Part shown: piece by piece, positions 62,366 through 64,000 of the stretch
Numbering within the stretch: position 1 is the stretch's first letter
Layout of the letters: each line of letters begins with the position of its first letter
From: Pseudoalteromonas rubra
GTDB lineage: Bacteria > Pseudomonadota > Gammaproteobacteria > Enterobacterales > Alteromonadaceae
Direction of reading: 5' to 3'
DNA length: 64,000 nucleotides
NCBI RefSeq assembly: GCF_000238295.3
Contig: NZ_AHCD03000035.1
Span: 868,001 to 932,000, forward strand
Translations under genes and position numbers: made by a program
The notes under the pieces: model-generated
The model's database searches: none
What the model saw: the letters and a program-made list of their open reading frames with translations, nothing else
What the model was told of the DNA's origin: nothing

Positions 62366-63865
62366 ATGAAAGACTTCAGATACACGCACTTTCGCAGTTA
62401 CATCATACGCGTACTACTATTCCTTAGCACAATAGTGACCTCAGGTACTTTCGCTCAGGAGCTGCCCCCTCTGATGTATGACAACGAACAGGCTATTACT
62501 TTCAAAACCCAGGACAACCAACAAGTGGCAGCCTTTGCAGGATTTATCACCGTTGCGGAAAACCGCAACCAGGCTGACAGCCGGGATATTCGCATTCATT
62601 ATGTACGTTTTCCTGCCACCACTAAAACACCAGGCAGCCCTATCATCTACCTGGCCGGAGGACCTGGCGGCTCTGGCATAAAAACGGCTGAATATGCCAA
62701 CTTTCGCTTTCCTTTGTTTATGGCTCTGCGTGAATTTGGAGATGTGATTGCACTGGATCAGCGTGGTACCGGTAAATCCGATGAATTACCAGCATGCCAG
62801 TCAAGCATTTCCACTCCTTTAGCTAAACGACAAACAGATCAGGAAGTGGCGCACTTGTACCAACGCGCTGCGCTTGAGTGTGCCGCGTTCTGGCAAAATC
62901 AAGGAATAGACATGAAGGGGTATACGACAGAGCAAAGTGCCAAAGATCTGAATGACCTCAGACGTCACCTAAAAGCGGACAAACTGACTTTGTGGGGGAT
63001 CAGTTATGGTACTCATCTGGCGTTGGCTGCAACCAAAACCATGCCCAACAATCTGGATAAGCTGATACTAGCCAGTGTCGAGGGGCTCGGTCAGACAGTT
63101 AAACTCCCAGCTCAGACGGACGCTTACTTTGCCCGCGTACAGAATGCGATTAACACGCAATCAAAAGCCAAAGCGCTCTACCCTGATGTTGCCGGGCTGA
63201 TCAGAAGAGTCCATAAGCGCCTTGAAACAGCGCCAATAACCTTACATATCTCTGACGATACAGGAAAGAACACAGGTTTTCTGTTTCAACGCTGGCATAT
63301 GCAGCGTCTGGCATCTGGGATGATAGCCGATCCACATCGAGGCCTGAAACGCCTGTTGGCACTTTACCGGGCTTTGGATATGGGGGTCATTGAGCCACTG
63401 CAGCACATCGCAAACAGAGGTTATTTTCGCGAAGCACAAATTAGCTTCAGACTGATGCCATTGGCCATGGACATTGCATCGGGGATTACACAGCAACGGC
63501 TGGAACAAGTGAATCGCCAAAGCGGTTCAGCTTTGCTTGGCCCGTATCTAAACTTTCCAATGCCACAACTTCAGGGCGTGATCGACAGACTTGACTTAGG
63601 TGATGAGTTTAGAACCCCGCCAGTATCTGATGTACCAACATTAGTGCTTTCAGGTTCTCTAGATGGGCGCACGTACCCGCAGAGCCAGCGAGAGGCTGTC
63701 AAAAACTTTAGTCGCGTTACACAGGTAATAATAGAAAATGCAGGTCACAATCTGTTTATGCGCTCACCAGAGGTCACACAAACCATCCGCAGGTTTCTGG
63801 CCGATGAGCCTGTGAATAAACAAAAGATTGTCGTGCCGCTACCGGATTTACTGATTAAACGCTAA
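62366..63865 (+). CDS. Secreted alpha/beta hydrolase (S33-peptidase-like)
   Basis: A 499-residue protein with a signal peptide (RVLLFLSTIVTSGTFA). The alpha/beta-hydrolase core shows the oxyanion loop YLAGGPGGSG (95-104), DVIALDQRGTGKSD, the nucleophile S213 in WGISYGTHLAL, a candidate Asp in LSGSLDGRTYP and His in IENAGHNLF near the C-terminus. A large cap domain (about 235-400) fits tripeptidyl- or prolyl-aminopeptidase-like S33 enzymes. Exported hydrolase activity on peptides or esters is expected; the exact substrate is unknown. It is divergent from the LytTR gene with a 146-bp gap. Confidence 0.88.
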   Translation: MKDFRYTHFRSYIIRVLLFLSTIVTSGTFAQELPPLMYDNEQAITFKTQDNQQVAAFAGFITVAENRNQADSRDIRIHYVRFPATTKTPGSPIIYLAGGPGGSGIKTAEYANFRFPLFMALREFGDVIALDQRGTGKSDELPACQSSISTPLAKRQTDQEVAHLYQRAALECAAFWQNQGIDMKGYTTEQSAKDLNDLRRHLKADKLTLWGISYGTHLALAATKTMPNNLDKLILASVEGLGQTVKLPAQTDAYFARVQNAINTQSKAKALYPDVAGLIRRVHKRLETAPITLHISDDTGKNTGFLFQRWHMQRLASGMIADPHRGLKRLLALYRALDMGVIEPLQHIANRGYFREAQISFRLMPLAMDIASGITQQRLEQVNRQSGSALLGPYLNFPMPQLQGVIDRLDLGDEFRTPPVSDVPTLVLSGSLDGRTYPQSQREAVKNFSRVTQVIIENAGHNLFMRSPEVTQTIRRFLADEPVNKQKIVVPLPDLLIKR

Positions 63866-63933
63866 ACCATTGGTTTACATTTTAAAGGCCATTTTAATCT
63901 GCGGTTTAATGCAGCTGCTTTAATAAGCCAGCA

Positions 63934-63960
63934 CCTCAGCGTCGCAATAAGACGCTGAGG
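63934..63960. terminator. Hairpin downstream of the alpha/beta hydrolase
   Basis: CCTCAGCGTC (63934-63943) pairs perfectly with GACGCTGAGG (63951-63960) around GCAATAA. It lacks a U-tract. It is 69 bp after the hydrolase stop and is a terminator candidate. Confidence 0.5.
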
Positions 63961-64000
63961 CTAGCAATTGCCGGTTATCAATCCCGACACGCACCGCCTG

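Overview
The window looks like chromosomal DNA of a marine gammaproteobacterium of the order Alteromonadales, most likely Pseudoalteromonas or a close relative. This is inferred from gene content: fadI/fadJ, a moxR-bat operon, the yfcL / ATP-NAD-kinase-like / epmC cluster, many secreted hydrolases, several c-di-GMP proteins, a DUF3379 sigma-linked gene and a MITE-like repeat beginning ATACCAATTT. No rRNA, tRNA, CRISPR array or prophage was recognised.

Layout. (1) 0-8.3 kb: a LysR/VOC divergent pair, a two-component system, then a secreted DUF1800 lipoprotein plus DUF1501 Tat-type protein and a MipA/OmpV porin-like protein. A 15-bp identical inverted site before the response regulator and before the DUF1800 gene suggests that the two-component system controls the secreted pair. 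(2) 8.3-26.4 kb: mostly single genes, including a glycerophosphodiesterase-like lipoprotein, DM13 and ankyrin proteins, TetR and LysR regulators, a flavodoxin-fold/NTF2-like fusion, a secreted nuclease-fold protein, a MATE pump, a subtilase, an acyltransferase, a choice-of-anchor-A protein, a LysE exporter and a CocE-type hydrolase. (3) 26.5-36 kb: an accessory islet that looks AT-rich. Small, mostly unknown genes all lie on the minus strand, followed by a decayed IS3-type element, a TPR membrane protein, a 19-bp direct repeat and long non-coding gaps. (4) 36-47.5 kb: EAL and GGDEF c-di-GMP proteins, an AbgT transporter, an HDOD protein, an Nramp-related transporter and the yfcL/epmC cluster. 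A free-standing structured RNA with its own terminator is predicted near 39.36-39.51 kb. (5) 47.5-64 kb: fadIJ for fatty-acid beta-oxidation with a FadR-like palindrome in its leader, the divergent moxR-DUF58-DUF4381-batA-batB/TPR-batD operon, an ECF sigma factor with a DUF3379 partner, a Tim44-like protein, a membrane-bound LytTR regulator and a secreted alpha/beta hydrolase.

The strongest candidates for new biology are the two-component/DUF1800-DUF1501 link, the structured RNA at 39.4 kb, and the islet with its TPR membrane protein and its overlapping Coq4-like/VanZ pair. Family assignments come from reading motifs by eye; no database search was run.
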